From assembly GCF_020510585.1 (NCBI RefSeq), contig NZ_CP075190.1, positions 1,178,501 through 1,242,500 of the forward strand: 64,000 nucleotides of DNA, given 5' to 3'. Made by a program: the position numbers and the translations under genes. The notes below the pieces were generated by a model that was given only the letters and a program-made list of their open reading frames with translations, ran no database searches and was not told the DNA's origin. Positions 1 to 8,627 of this stretch are shown here, piece after piece. This DNA comes from Ferribacterium limneticum (GTDB taxonomy: Bacteria; Pseudomonadota; Gammaproteobacteria; Burkholderiales; Rhodocyclaceae). Positions within the stretch are counted from its first letter, which is position 1. Each line of letters begins with the position of its first letter.

Positions 1-29
1 CGGTTTTGGCGATTTTTCCGGTTGACCGT
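1..29 (-). repeat. 34-bp dispersed repeat, copy 1 (cut by window edge)
   Basis: Reads on the minus strand as ACGGTCAACCGG, an A/T tract and GCCAAAA, then reaches the window edge. It belongs to the 15-copy family described in the findings. Confidence 0.85.
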
Positions 30-87
30 AGCAGCATGGCAGCAACGGGTAGCAGTGGTTTCGAGCGCGAGAGAATGCGTGTGCCGA

Positions 88-107
88 ATCCCCGCTGACG
101 CGGGGAT
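88..107. terminator. Hairpin downstream of the sigma-54 activator
   Basis: Perfect 8-bp stem ATCCCCGC / GCGGGGAT with a TGAC loop, just past the stop codon of the minus-strand activator gene. There is no convincing T-run on the minus strand, so it may be a weak terminator or an mRNA-stabilising hairpin. Confidence 0.45.
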
Positions 108-121
108 GGCCAATTTCGGCC

Positions 122-2107
122 TTACATCCTTCCCAATTTGCGATACAGCGTGTTGCGGCTGATGCCGAGCTGGCGGGCGGCTGAGGAGATGTTGCCGCCG
201 GCTGCTTCGAGGGCACGCATGGCGGCCTGGCGGCCGATGGCGTCCATGCTGTTGGCGCCTTCCAGCGGGGCTGCGGCCCACGGGTCGAAGCCCTGCGGTG
301 CGCCGGGGGCGCTGGCCACGATGGTTTCGAACAGTTCTTCCGGCAGGTGGCTTTCGGTGATGACCGCTTCGTCGTCGTCAAGCAGGGCGATGGCGACGCG
401 GATGACGTTGAACAGCTGGCGGATGTTGCCCGGCCAGGCGTAGTTCTCGATGGCGTGCTGGGCCTTTTCGGAGAAACGCACCTGCAGGCTGCGGGTCGTC
501 GTTTCCGAGGCGGCGATCTTGGCGACCAGGGCGCGGATGTCGGTTCGTTCGCGCAGGGCCGGCATGGTGACGCTCATGCCGTTGAGCCGGTAATAAAGGT
601 CTTCGCGGAAGGCGCCGCGGGCGACTTCTTCGCGCAATTTGCGGTGGGTGGCGCAGACCAGCGATATGTCGACCTGGATCGCTCGCGTGCTGCCCAGCGG
701 CGTGACGCATCGCTCCTGCAGCACACGCAGCAGGCGGGCCTGCAGGTTGAGCGGCATGTCGCCGATTTCGTCGAGGAACAGGGTGCCGCCGTGCGCCTGC
801 TGGATCTTGCCCGGGGCGCCTTCCTTGCGGGCGCCGGTGAAGGCGCCGCCCTGATAGCCGAACAGTTCGGATTCAATCAGCGTTTCCGGGATCGACGCGC
901 AGTTCAGCGCGACGAAGGGGCCGGTGCTGCGCGGGCCGCTGTTGTGGAAGCCCTTGGCGAACATTTCCTTGCCTGCACCCGATTCGCCCTGGATGAGGAT
1001 AGGGATGTCCTTGCCGAGAATGCGCCGGGCGCGTTCGATGGCGGCCTGCAGGCGGGCGTCGCCGGTGTTCAGGGTATCCAGCGTCGGGCCGGTGGGGGCG
1101 GCGGTTTCGGGACGGCGTGGGGCACGGATGGAGGCTGGTTCGTCATAGACCCGCCCAGCCACGGCCAGCGGCGGCAACTGGCCGCGCAGCTGGACGTGCA
1201 GGGATTTGCCATTGACGTTGATCTCATAGCTGCTTTGCGGCATGTGGCGCAGGCGGTCGACCAGGGCCGAGAGGTTGCTTTCGAAGACCATCGAAAAGTC
1301 ACGGCGTACCGCATCGACCTGGCGAATGCCGAGCAGTTCGGTGCCGTTGCGGTTCACGGCCAGCACTTGGCCATCCGGCGAAACGGCAGCGATGCCCTCC
1401 TTCGGACTGCCCAGGTAATCGGCGCGAGTGTGGAAGCAGACGAGGATATCGCGGGTATGGATTGATTCAAACAGGCGTTTTTCGACGATGGCCGAGGACA
1501 TCCGGACGAGGCCCAGGGTGTGATGCTGGTGGCTACGGTAATCGCCGGAAATGTCGAGGACGCCGATCAACCGTCCGTCCGGCCCGAAGATCGGGCTGGC
1601 GCAGCAGGTCAGGAAGCCGTTGCGTTCGAGAAAGTGCTCGGCGCCCAGAATAGACACCGGGCCTTCTTCGGACAGGGCGGTGCCGATGGCGTTGGTGCCG
1701 CACTGGTTTTCGTCCCACGAGGCGCCGGCCGACAGCGCGACGCGATCGGCGCGGCTGACGAAATCGGCATCGCCGACTGTTTCGAGGAGCAGGCCATTGG
1801 CGTCGGCCAGGATGACCATGCTGCCAGACTCGCGGATCTGCTCGTAGACATGCTCCATGATCGGCCGGCCCTGGACGAGCAGGAAGCGGTTGCGGTCCTG
1901 CTCTGTTTTCAGGGCAACGCGATCCATGGCCTCGACGGCCGGGATGGCATTGCCTTCGCCCAGCCCGAAGCGCCGGCAGCGCTCCCATGAACGGAGGATG
2001 ACCGGATCGATCAGGCCGTCGGGCAGCGTGCCTTCTTCAAAAAACAGTTGCCTTGCTTGTTGCAGGCGCTGACCATGAATATCAGCCAATAATTGAATTT
2101 GTCCCAT
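122..2107 (-). CDS. Sigma-54-dependent transcriptional activator, AcoR type
   Basis: A 661-residue bacterial enhancer-binding protein. The N-terminal half carries a GAF-type sensor region (about 80-215) and a PAS-like segment (about 230-310). A central AAA+ domain follows, with Walker A GESGAGKE, the sigma-54 contact motif GAFTGA and the Walker B-like LFLDEIGD. The C-terminus is a Fis-type helix-turn-helix ending SRNTLYRKLGRM. The start is supported by a GGAGGAG ribosome site. It diverges from pedF, which has a perfect sigma-54 promoter; matching promoters precede the aldehyde dehydrogenase and pedH-like genes, so I infer it activates all three. AcoR relatives respond to acetoin or alcohol metabolites; the ligand here is unknown. 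Confidence 0.93.
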   Translation of the reverse strand: MGQIQLLADIHGQRLQQARQLFFEEGTLPDGLIDPVILRSWERCRRFGLGEGNAIPAVEAMDRVALKTEQDRNRFLLVQGRPIMEHVYEQIRESGSMVILADANGLLLETVGDADFVSRADRVALSAGASWDENQCGTNAIGTALSEEGPVSILGAEHFLERNGFLTCCASPIFGPDGRLIGVLDISGDYRSHQHHTLGLVRMSSAIVEKRLFESIHTRDILVCFHTRADYLGSPKEGIAAVSPDGQVLAVNRNGTELLGIRQVDAVRRDFSMVFESNLSALVDRLRHMPQSSYEINVNGKSLHVQLRGQLPPLAVAGRVYDEPASIRAPRRPETAAPTGPTLDTLNTGDARLQAAIERARRILGKDIPILIQGESGAGKEMFAKGFHNSGPRSTGPFVALNCASIPETLIESELFGYQGGAFTGARKEGAPGKIQQAHGGTLFLDEIGDMPLNLQARLLRVLQERCVTPLGSTRAIQVDISLVCATHRKLREEVARGAFREDLYYRLNGMSVTMPALRERTDIRALVAKIAASETTTRSLQVRFSEKAQHAIENYAWPGNIRQLFNVIRVAIALLDDDEAVITESHLPEELFETIVASAPGAPQGFDPWAAAPLEGANSMDAIGRQAAMRALEAAGGNISSAARQLGISRNTLYRKLGRM

Positions 2108-2310
2108 CTCTCCTCCGGCGACTTCTCTATCTCTATTTATAGTTGTATTGCTTCATAACGTAACACCTGCCCTTTTTATTAGCAAATCAAGCGGGCAGTG
2201 CGCTGCACCTTTCAGCAAATGCCATGCCATACTCGAGCAAATGTCAGCACTTTTGCACCATCTCCGATTAAAGCCCGTGGCAAAGGGATTTTTCGATTTG
2301 GTCTGCGAGC

Positions 2311-2326
2311 TGGCACAGGGTTTGCA
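2311..2326 (+). promoter_or_regulatory. Sigma-54 promoter of the pedF operon
   Basis: TGGCACAGGGTTTGCA matches the -24/-12 consensus, with exactly 10 bp between the GG and GC dinucleotides. The start point should fall near 2337, leaving a leader of about 38 nt before the GTG start. Unlike the other two sigma-54 promoters here, I find no clear GACACTGTC enhancer upstream of it. Confidence 0.88.
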
Positions 2327-2374
2327 GATGCTTTGTCACAAAGGCAGTAACCCGCAATCAAATAAGGAGACATT

Positions 2375-2803
2375 GTGAAACATCCCTTCCGACACCTTGG
2401 AGCTGTTGCAGCAGCCCTTTTCATTTGCACGGCCGCGCCGCAGGTTTTCGCTCACGGTGACGTTGTCCCGCAGGCCGTCGATACGACCGGCCTGAAGCCC
2501 GTTGGTACTGAATGGCTGAAGAGCAACCCTTACCGCAAGGATAAGACCGCAATTCGCATTGGAGATTCAGCCTACAACCAGAATTGTGCCCGTTGCCATG
2601 GCCTGGGAGCGATTTCCGGCGGTATCGCACCGGATCTGCGCTACCTGCCGCTCGGCGATGAAGGCGACGAAATTTTCCTGCAGCGCATTCGCCACGGTGC
2701 CGTTCGTGACGGTCGCGTCTATATGCCGCCGTTCGAAGGCATCTTCAGTCAGGAAGCCATGTGGTCCATCCGTACCTGGCTGGAAACCGTCCATGAAGAA
2801 TGA
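2375..2803 (+). CDS. pedF: Cytochrome c-550, PedF type
   Basis: A 142-residue periplasmic monohaem cytochrome c. It has a signal peptide (about 1-26), one CARCH haem motif at about residue 71 and a C-terminal Met in VYMPPFEG as likely axial ligand. It closely follows the PedF family, which accepts electrons from PQQ-dependent ethanol dehydrogenases. It starts at GTG, with AAGGAGA 5 nt upstream. Its stop overlaps the next gene, so the four genes to 5118 probably form one operon from the sigma-54 promoter at 2311. A second PedF-like gene lies at 20879. Confidence 0.92.
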   Translation: MKHPFRHLGAVAAALFICTAAPQVFAHGDVVPQAVDTTGLKPVGTEWLKSNPYRKDKTAIRIGDSAYNQNCARCHGLGAISGGIAPDLRYLPLGDEGDEIFLQRIRHGAVRDGRVYMPPFEGIFSQEAMWSIRTWLETVHEE

Positions 2804-3641
2804 TCGCCGCCTCTGGCTGAAGGCATTGGCTGCCTTGCCCATGGCCACCGCCTTGCCGGCGCTGGCCGATGGCCTCGAAGCGATTCGCCAGCGCGGTCGT
2901 CTGCGCGTCGCGGTCTATAACGATTTCCCGCCGTATTCGATGGCCGGCGGCAAAGGCATCGACGCCGATGTCGCCCGGGCAATTGCTGCCAAGCTCGGCC
3001 TGACGGCCGAAGTCGTCGGCTACAACGCCGACGAGGACATGAACGACGACCTGCGCAACATGGTCTGGAAAGGTCATTATCTGGGCACCCAGCCATCCGA
3101 CGTCATGATGCATGTGCCGGTCGACGAGTACCTGGCGCGTTCCAACGACAAGGTCCGGATCTTCGGCGCCTACCACGTCGAAACGCTGGCCCTGGCGCGC
3201 AATCCGGAGCGGGTGCCGAAGCCCTTGTCCGGCTCGGCTGCCGTAGCCTTGGAAATCTTCACGCGGGAAAAGATCGGTGTCGAAACCGCTTCGCTGGCCG
3301 ACTCCTTCCTGCTCGGCGTGCTGAACGGCCGTCTGCGTGAAAACGTCGTGCATTTCAAGACCGTTGCAGAAGCAGCCAAGGGCATGGCCGAGGGCAAGGT
3401 GGCGGCCGTTCTGGCGCCGCGTGCCGAGCTTGAAGCGGCGACCAAGGGGCAGGGCAATCTGGTGCTGGAAAGCCCGAAATTTGCCGAACTGAAGATCGAT
3501 AGCTGGCCGCTTGGCATGGCCGTCAAGGTCGAGGATCAGGCCCTGGCCGAAGCGATTGGCGGTGCACTGGCGAGTTTGAAGAACGATGGCACGATTGCCG
3601 GGATCTTCAAGCGTTACGGCATTTCCCATCAGGCGATCTGA
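2793..3641 (+). CDS. Quinoprotein-associated substrate-binding protein (XoxJ/MoxJ-like)
   Basis: A 282-residue periplasmic solute-binding protein of family 3. It has a short signal peptide (about 1-20), then the usual opening LRVAVYNDFPPYS and a GIDADVARAIAAKLG segment. It matches the group found beside PQQ dehydrogenases (MoxJ/XoxJ), thought to help activate or mature the dehydrogenase rather than serve a transporter; no ABC permease or ATPase is nearby. I chose the ATG at 2793 because it begins the signal peptide and overlaps the pedF stop; the frame stays open further upstream without support. Confidence 0.88.
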   Translation: MKNDRRLWLKALAALPMATALPALADGLEAIRQRGRLRVAVYNDFPPYSMAGGKGIDADVARAIAAKLGLTAEVVGYNADEDMNDDLRNMVWKGHYLGTQPSDVMMHVPVDEYLARSNDKVRIFGAYHVETLALARNPERVPKPLSGSAAVALEIFTREKIGVETASLADSFLLGVLNGRLRENVVHFKTVAEAAKGMAEGKVAAVLAPRAELEAATKGQGNLVLESPKFAELKIDSWPLGMAVKVEDQALAEAIGGALASLKNDGTIAGIFKRYGISHQAI

Positions 3642-3643
3642 GC

Positions 3644-4588
3644 ATGCGCCCGCGCCTGCCGAAACTCCTGCTGGCCACGCTGATTGCGGCTTTCAGCGGC
3701 GCCGCGCTGGCCGCGCCATTTGCCTACGTGCCAAATGAAAAGTCGGCTACGGTCAGCGTCATCGACACAGCCGGCGACCAGCGTCTCGGCGATATTCCGG
3801 CCGGCCAGCGCCCGCGCGGCATTGCCGCCGGTGATGGGCGCGTGTACCTGACCGATGGCAAGACGGGCAGCCTGCTGATCATCGATACCGTTGCCGGCAA
3901 GCTGGTGAAGACTGTGCTGGTTGGCGATTCGCCGGAAGGCGTCAGCCTGTCAGCCGATGGCAAGCTGCTCGCCGTGGCGGTCGAGGACGACAATAGCGTC
4001 GTGCTTCTCGCCGCTCCGCTGGGCAAGGAACTGGCGCGCATCAAGGTGCATGGCAAGAACCCGGAACATGCCGTGTTCAGCCCGGACGGCCGCTGGCTCT
4101 ACGTCAGCGCCGAAGAGGCCGAACAGGTCGATGTCGTCGATGTGAAGGCACGCAAGCAGGTGGCCAGCATCCCGGTCGGCAAGCGGCCACGCGGCATCGG
4201 CTTCCTGCCCGATGGCAGCCGGGCCTACGTCGCCAGCGAAATGACCGGCAAGGTCTACGTCATCGACACCGCCGAGCGCCGCGTCATCGCTGAAATTACC
4301 GCCGGCCAGTATCCTGCCGGGATCGCTGTTCACCCGGATGGCAAGCGGGTTTTCGTTTCCAACGGGCGCGACCCGTCGGTGATGGCCATCGACGTTGCCA
4401 GCAACACTGTCGTCGCCACCGTCGAAGTCGGCAAACGCCCGTGGAACATGGCGATCACGCCCGACGGCGCCAAGCTCTACGTAGCCAATGGCCGCTCCGG
4501 TACGGTTTCCGTCATCGACACCGCCAGCTACAAGAAGCTGGCTGATATCGAAGTCGGCGAACTGCCCTGGGGGGTCAGCATCCGATGA
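3644..4588 (+). CDS. PQQ-associated YVTN beta-propeller protein
   Basis: A 314-residue exported protein. After a signal peptide (about 1-23) it has about seven beta-propeller blades of the YVTN type, with recurring units such as VSVIDTA, PRGIA and YVANG. This family recurs in PQQ-dependent alcohol oxidation clusters; its biochemical role is not established, and a periplasmic scaffold or assembly role is an inference. It starts 2 nt after the binding-protein stop and overlaps the cytochrome b561 gene by 4 nt (ATGA), so translation is coupled. Confidence 0.9.
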   Translation: MRPRLPKLLLATLIAAFSGAALAAPFAYVPNEKSATVSVIDTAGDQRLGDIPAGQRPRGIAAGDGRVYLTDGKTGSLLIIDTVAGKLVKTVLVGDSPEGVSLSADGKLLAVAVEDDNSVVLLAAPLGKELARIKVHGKNPEHAVFSPDGRWLYVSAEEAEQVDVVDVKARKQVASIPVGKRPRGIGFLPDGSRAYVASEMTGKVYVIDTAERRVIAEITAGQYPAGIAVHPDGKRVFVSNGRDPSVMAIDVASNTVVATVEVGKRPWNMAITPDGAKLYVANGRSGTVSVIDTASYKKLADIEVGELPWGVSIR

Positions 4589-5118
4589 GCGGCCAGCGCT
4601 ACACGCTAGAAGCCATCGTGCTGCACTGGGCGCAGGCCATTGTCGTCATCTGGCTGCTCTGGCTGGGCTGGACCATGGTTGATCTGCCCAAGGGCGCTGA
4701 ACGCAGCGCCGCCTATGGCCTGCACAAATCGCTCGGCCTGCTCGCGCTGTTGCTGATCATTGTCCGCCTGGCCTGGCGCCGCGGCCATCAGGCCCCGAAG
4801 CTGCTGGCTACCGGTTGGGAGGCCAAGTTGGCCACGGCTGTTCATCACGCGCTCTACGCTCTGCTCTTCATGGCGCCGCTGGCTGGTTTCCTCGCCTCGT
4901 CCTTCACGCCATTCGCCATCAAGTTCTTCGGTATCGAACTGCCCAAGCTCGGCTGGCCTGACGAAACGCTCAACGGCGCCTTCAAGCTGGCCCATGTCGT
5001 CTTCGTCTGGGGCCTCGCCGGCCTGATCGGCCTGCATATCGCCGGCGCGCTTAAACACCTGTTCAAACGTGACGGGACAATTCAGCGCATGTTGCCCGGC
5101 GGATTGTTCAAAAACTGA
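4585..5118 (+). CDS. Cytochrome b561 family inner-membrane protein
   Basis: A 177-residue, four-helix dihaem cytochrome b. Helices lie near residues 10-30, 45-62, 85-108 and 140-160. Candidate haem-ligand histidines occur in the first (IVLHWAQ), second (YGLHKS), third (VHHALYAL) and fourth (IGLHIAGAL) segments. The family moves electrons between periplasmic donors and the quinone pool. As the last gene of the pedF operon it may connect quinoprotein electrons to the membrane; that is inference. A strong terminator follows at 5211. Confidence 0.9.
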   Translation: MSGQRYTLEAIVLHWAQAIVVIWLLWLGWTMVDLPKGAERSAAYGLHKSLGLLALLLIIVRLAWRRGHQAPKLLATGWEAKLATAVHHALYALLFMAPLAGFLASSFTPFAIKFFGIELPKLGWPDETLNGAFKLAHVVFVWGLAGLIGLHIAGALKHLFKRDGTIQRMLPGGLFKN

Positions 5119-5171
5119 ACAGCTGCTCCATGGCGGAGCAGTGCGGTCTAGCCAAAGTAATAGACGTTGCT

Positions 5172-5205
5172 ACGGTCGACCGGGAAAACCCGCCAAAATT
5201 GAAAT
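5172..5205 (+). repeat. 34-bp dispersed repeat, copy 2
   Basis: ACGGTCGACCGG core, 34 nt in all, ending TTGAAAT. It lies between the cytochrome b561 stop and the operon terminator. Confidence 0.9.
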
Positions 5206-5210
5206 TGAAT

Positions 5211-5234
5211 GCCACCTTCGGGTGGCTTTTTTTT
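5211..5234 (+). terminator. Rho-independent terminator of the pedF operon
   Basis: GCCACC-TTCG-GGTGGC stem with a stable tetraloop, followed by eight T residues. Confidence 0.93.
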
Positions 5235-5435
5235 GCGTGCCGTAGCGCACAGATGCGGCCTGAATGCGCGTGATAGGCTCAAAGCCTGTTTTTTTGCCCG
5301 CCATATTGGCTGGATAAACAGCCGTGAAATATATTCAGGCACCGAGTGCGGATTTTCTCCGTTCTTCCGGCGCCTCGTATTGAAGCCTGCTTCAGGCTTT
5401 CGCCCGTCACTATTCGTCCAGTCAGGAAGCTTGCC

Positions 5436-5927
5436 ATGAAACTTCACTCGCTATTGTTGCTACTCATATTGGCCCTGATCGCCGCTTTCGCTGCCTTGAA
5501 CTGGGGCGTCTTTCTGGCTCCCACCGAGTTATGGTTTGGCTTTACGTCGGTGCAAATGCCATTGGGCCTGCTCATGCTCGGAATATTGGTCTTCATTACG
5601 GGGCTGTTTCTGGTGTATGTCGTTTATCTGCAGGGTTCTGTTCTCCTTGAAGCTCGCCGCCATTCGCGGGCCTTGCAGACCAACCGCGAGCTTGCCGACC
5701 GTGCGGAGGCCTCCCGCTTTACTGAATTACGCGCTTTTCTTGAAACAGAATCGACCAAGCAAGCCACGCTGAACGGCGAAGTGAAAGCAACAGTCCTTGC
5801 CAGAATCGATCAGCTTGAGCATGATTTCCGCTTATTCACCGAACAGTCCGGGAACACGCTTGCCGCCTATATTGGCGAGCTGGAAGATCGGCTGGAAAAA
5901 ATCACCACGCTACCCCCCGTGCACTAA
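5436..5927 (+). CDS. LapA-like two-helix inner-membrane protein
   Basis: A 163-residue protein with two N-terminal membrane helices (about 4-24 and 43-66) around a short WGVFLAPTELWFG loop, then a cytoplasmic, helical, charged tail (about 75-155) likely to form coiled coil. The arrangement resembles the LapA/DUF1049 family, but I see no stronger signature. The start at 5436 is preceded by AGGAAG; the frame extends upstream without a ribosome site. No function can be assigned. Confidence 0.7.
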   Translation: MKLHSLLLLLILALIAAFAALNWGVFLAPTELWFGFTSVQMPLGLLMLGILVFITGLFLVYVVYLQGSVLLEARRHSRALQTNRELADRAEASRFTELRAFLETESTKQATLNGEVKATVLARIDQLEHDFRLFTEQSGNTLAAYIGELEDRLEKITTLPPVH

Positions 5928-5973
5928 GCCGTCGCGGCGCAGGGATAAGCAGACCTTCGCCAAAGGAGCGCTC

Positions 5974-6657
5974 ATGTCCGATCAAAAACTGCTTGGCAAA
6001 CGGGTGCTGGTCACCCAGGCCGACATGTTCATGGGGCCGGTGCTGTGCGAGGTGTTTGCCCGGCATGGTGCCACGGTGATCGCCGATACCGCCTCGCTCG
6101 TCGAGGCCGGGGCGCCAGCCGCTATCGTTGCTGAAGCCGGACGGGTTGATGTTCTCGTTGCCAACCTGGCCATTCCGGCGCCAGGCACTGCCGTCGCCGA
6201 GGTCTCCGAAGCGGAGTGGAACGACACTTTCGGGGTGCTCGTCCATCCGCTGGCGCGCTTGTTCCGGGCCGTCTTGCCGGCGATGATCGCCCGCCGCTCG
6301 GGCAAGATTCTGGTCATGGGCAGCGCTTCGGCCCTGCGCGGGATGAAGGGCCGGTCGACTTACAGCGCGGCGCGCGGCGCCCAGTTGGCCTACGTGCAGG
6401 CCGTCGGCGTCGAGGTGGCGCCGCACAATGTCCAGGTCAATGCCATCGCCCAGAACTTCGTTGAAAACCCGACCTACTTCCCGCCCGAAGTGCAGGCCGA
6501 CCCGCGTTTTCAGGAGCGTCTGAAACGCGAGGTTCCGCTCGGGCGGCTGGTCGGAGCGGAAGAGGATGCCGAATTCGCCGCCTATTTGTGCAGCGATCTG
6601 GCCAATTGCTTTGTCGGCCAGGTGTTCCCCGTTTGCGGTGGCTGGGTGATGCGCTGA
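5974..6657 (+). CDS. Probable halohydrin dehalogenase (SDR fold)
   Basis: A 227-residue Rossmann-fold protein related to short-chain dehydrogenases but lacking two of their hallmarks. The dinucleotide glycine motif is replaced by T14-X4-F19-X-G21. The catalytic set is S117-X12-Y130-X3-R134, with Arg where dehydrogenases have Lys. Both patterns are those that define halohydrin dehalogenases, which convert vicinal haloalcohols to epoxides and use an NAD-site-derived pocket for halide. It ends in a CGGWVMR tail with a Trp. Start: ATG with AAAGGAG upstream. It stands alone, so the natural substrate is unknown; a degenerate non-dehalogenating SDR is the alternative. Confidence 0.78.
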   Translation: MSDQKLLGKRVLVTQADMFMGPVLCEVFARHGATVIADTASLVEAGAPAAIVAEAGRVDVLVANLAIPAPGTAVAEVSEAEWNDTFGVLVHPLARLFRAVLPAMIARRSGKILVMGSASALRGMKGRSTYSAARGAQLAYVQAVGVEVAPHNVQVNAIAQNFVENPTYFPPEVQADPRFQERLKREVPLGRLVGAEEDAEFAAYLCSDLANCFVGQVFPVCGGWVMR

Positions 6658-6676
6658 GGCACAGGCCAGGTTGCGG

Positions 6677-7087
6677 ATGAGTGTGTTGCAAAAAAATCGA
6701 GGTCTCCCAAGCAACTCGGCAAGCGCCGTCGGTGGGCTGTTTTTCGCATTCCTTGGTTTGGGTGTCCTGGTCGGCCGCTTGCCGCTGGCAGTAGTTGGCC
6801 TGTATGCCGGGGCCAGCCTGCTGGCCTTTGTGATTTATGCCCGGGACAAGGCGGCGGCGCAGGGCGGGCGGTGGCGGACGGCGGAGAACACCTTGCACAT
6901 GATTGCCTTGCTCGGCGGCTGGCCGGGGGCTTTGCTGGCGCAGCGCGTGCTGCGCCACAAGTCGAGCAAGGCGTCGTTTCAGGTGACGTTCTGGGCGACG
7001 GTGTTGATCAATTGCGGGGTGTTGGGCTGGTTGCTGACGGCGAAGGGGGCGGGAGTGCTGCGCTCGGTCATGGCCGCAGTGGCTTGA
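6677..7087 (+). CDS. DUF1294 membrane protein
   Basis: A 136-residue protein with about four hydrophobic segments and the DUF1294 signature: YARDKAAAQGGRWRTAENTLH, GGWPGALLAQ, and RHKSSKASFQVTFW. Some relatives carry an N-terminal cold-shock domain, absent here. ATG at 6677 is preferred over TTG at 6671. It follows the dehalogenase by only 19 nt and may be cotranscribed. The function of the family is unknown. Confidence 0.82.
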   Translation: MSVLQKNRGLPSNSASAVGGLFFAFLGLGVLVGRLPLAVVGLYAGASLLAFVIYARDKAAAQGGRWRTAENTLHMIALLGGWPGALLAQRVLRHKSSKASFQVTFWATVLINCGVLGWLLTAKGAGVLRSVMAAVA

Positions 7088-7150
7088 GGGCAGGCTGGCA
7101 CCGAAGGCGCATTGGTTTTTGCCCCGCCCGAATCGTCGGCGCTGCCGGGT

Positions 7151-7417
7151 TCAGCGCGAATTCATGGCCTGTTCGCTTTGCAGGGCGGCCTTCAGATCGG
7201 TGATCAGGTCCTCGATATTGCGCTGGGCATCGTAAAACTCCAGGTCGCCATCGTCGCTTTCAAGGACGACGTTAGGTTCGTCGCCATGCAGCGGGACTTG
7301 AACATGCACGCCCTTGGTAAAGACGATCATCCCGTCGACGCGTTTCGATGGTTCGCTCAAGGCGGTGGGTGTAAATCCGAGCTTGTTCAGTTTTTCGGCT
7401 AAGGCTTGGGCGTTCAT
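7151..7417 (-). CDS. Small hypothetical protein
   Basis: An 88-residue, mixed alpha/beta, acidic soluble protein (MNAQALAEKLNKLGF start; VVLESDDGDLEFYD strand region) with no signal peptide or membrane segment. A GAAAGGAA ribosome site precedes the ATG. It lies just downstream of another unknown on the same strand. I do not recognise a family. Confidence 0.65.
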   Translation of the reverse strand: MNAQALAEKLNKLGFTPTALSEPSKRVDGMIVFTKGVHVQVPLHGDEPNVVLESDDGDLEFYDAQRNIEDLITDLKAALQSEQAMNSR

Positions 7418-7466
7418 GGTTTTCCTTTCTGATATTGGGGCGCTGCAGCGGTGACGGGTTGCCTGA

Positions 7467-8327
7467 TTATTTCTGGACGACGGACCAGATGAAGGCCTGA
7501 ACGTCGATCAGGTCGCGCGGCATCAAACCTTCTTCGAGCAGATTGGTGCGGACGTAGCTGTAGAGGCGCGAGACTGCGTCGTAGGTCTTCCAGTTCGGGT
7601 CAGGCTTGTAGTTGATCCGCCAGCACAGGGCCTTGGCGGCATTCTGGATGACGGTCGGCTTGATGAAGGCTGATTGCTGCGGGTGGCGGATGAAGCTGAA
7701 CAGCGTCGCAAACTGCCATTTGTTCAGTTGCAGGATACCGAGCGTGCGCAGGAAGTGTTTGAAGCGTGCCTCTTCGCTTTCGGTCCCGTAGAGCAGATTG
7801 GCCAGGGCCAGCGAGAAGAGTTTTTGGCAGGCAGGCAGCTCAAGGGCTTCGTGCAGCGTCTTGCGCTCGCTCTTGGTCAGCAGGTTGGTGCTGGTTTCAA
7901 CGTGTCGGGCACGATCGCAGATGGCGTCGAAGCTGCCATCGGCGATGAGTCGGGCAATCTCTTCCTGGCTCAGCAACTGGGCGCACAATTTTTGTCCGCG
8001 CATGTTGGCTTCGCGCACCGACTTGATGAAATCAGCGTCTTCGAAGCCGTTCGGGTACTTCGCCATGAAGCGCTCAATGGCCATGGGGATCGTCACAAAG
8101 TTGTCGCTGACGATGTCAGATGTCTCAATCAGGTTGTCGAGGAGGCGGTGTTTCGAGGCAGCCCCTTCGGCTTTCTCGAGTTTGATGAATGACCGTGAAA
8201 GCCGCTTGCGTCCTGCGCCGACAAAAAACACATCAAGATTGTCGGACGTTGCGCTGAGCACTTTGCCGAGACCCCATTCCTGCTGGTTGGGGTGCGTCAC
8301 GCGATCGCCTGTGGTTAGGGTGCTCAT
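7467..8327 (-). CDS. Hypothetical protein with N-terminal DUF3553-like domain
   Basis: A 286-residue cytoplasmic protein. Residues 1-45 (TGDRVTHPNQQEWGLGKVL ... VFFVGAGRKRLS) resemble the small SH3-like DUF3553 domain also found appended to some helicases. The remaining 240 residues are mainly helical and have no motif I recognise. No catalytic residues stand out. Dispersed repeat copy 3 lies upstream. Confidence 0.7.
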   Translation of the reverse strand: MSTLTTGDRVTHPNQQEWGLGKVLSATSDNLDVFFVGAGRKRLSRSFIKLEKAEGAASKHRLLDNLIETSDIVSDNFVTIPMAIERFMAKYPNGFEDADFIKSVREANMRGQKLCAQLLSQEEIARLIADGSFDAICDRARHVETSTNLLTKSERKTLHEALELPACQKLFSLALANLLYGTESEEARFKHFLRTLGILQLNKWQFATLFSFIRHPQQSAFIKPTVIQNAAKALCWRINYKPDPNWKTYDAVSRLYSYVRTNLLEEGLMPRDLIDVQAFIWSVVQK

Positions 8328-8627
8328 CTTGCTCTCCGCTTCTTTTCACCGGAAAAAGCGGTCAATTTTAACATGGCCTCCGAAATTCAGGCCGGGCTGT
8401 GCAAACTGTTACCTGTTCGGGCCCATGCCGAGCCAAACAATTATTTCAATTTTGGGCGTTTTTTCCGGTTGACCGCAGGATCCGCCCTGGATTGCAGCGG
8501 CGGGGCGCTCGGCAGGCTGCGTGGCCGGCTCGGCGCCCCTTGGTTTTTCATTCGATGGCCTGCAGCCATTCTTGTCGGGGAGTTGCTGTTCTCCCTTTTG
8601 GCCCCCGAAACCGGGGCGCCGTGTTGC
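8328..8627. other. Intergenic region with repeat copy 3 and GC-rich hairpins
   Basis: This 300-bp stretch has no gene. It holds a weak repeat-like fragment near 8347-8373, the full repeat copy at 8443, and two GC-rich inverted segments near 8505-8545 and 8595-8622. The latter (GCCCC / GGGGGC) lies just past the cytochrome stop on the minus strand and may end that transcript. Confidence 0.5.
8443..8476 (-). repeat. 34-bp dispersed repeat, copy 3
   Basis: Minus-strand copy with a CGGTCAACCGG core, a six-A tract and an AATTGAAAT tail; the first consensus base is G instead of A. Confidence 0.88.

Noticed and set aside
8347..8380. Partial resemblance to the dispersed repeat (CACCGGAAAAAGCGGTCAATTTT)
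   Set aside because: The CGGTC half is missing and the order of blocks differs. It could be a decayed copy but is not counted.
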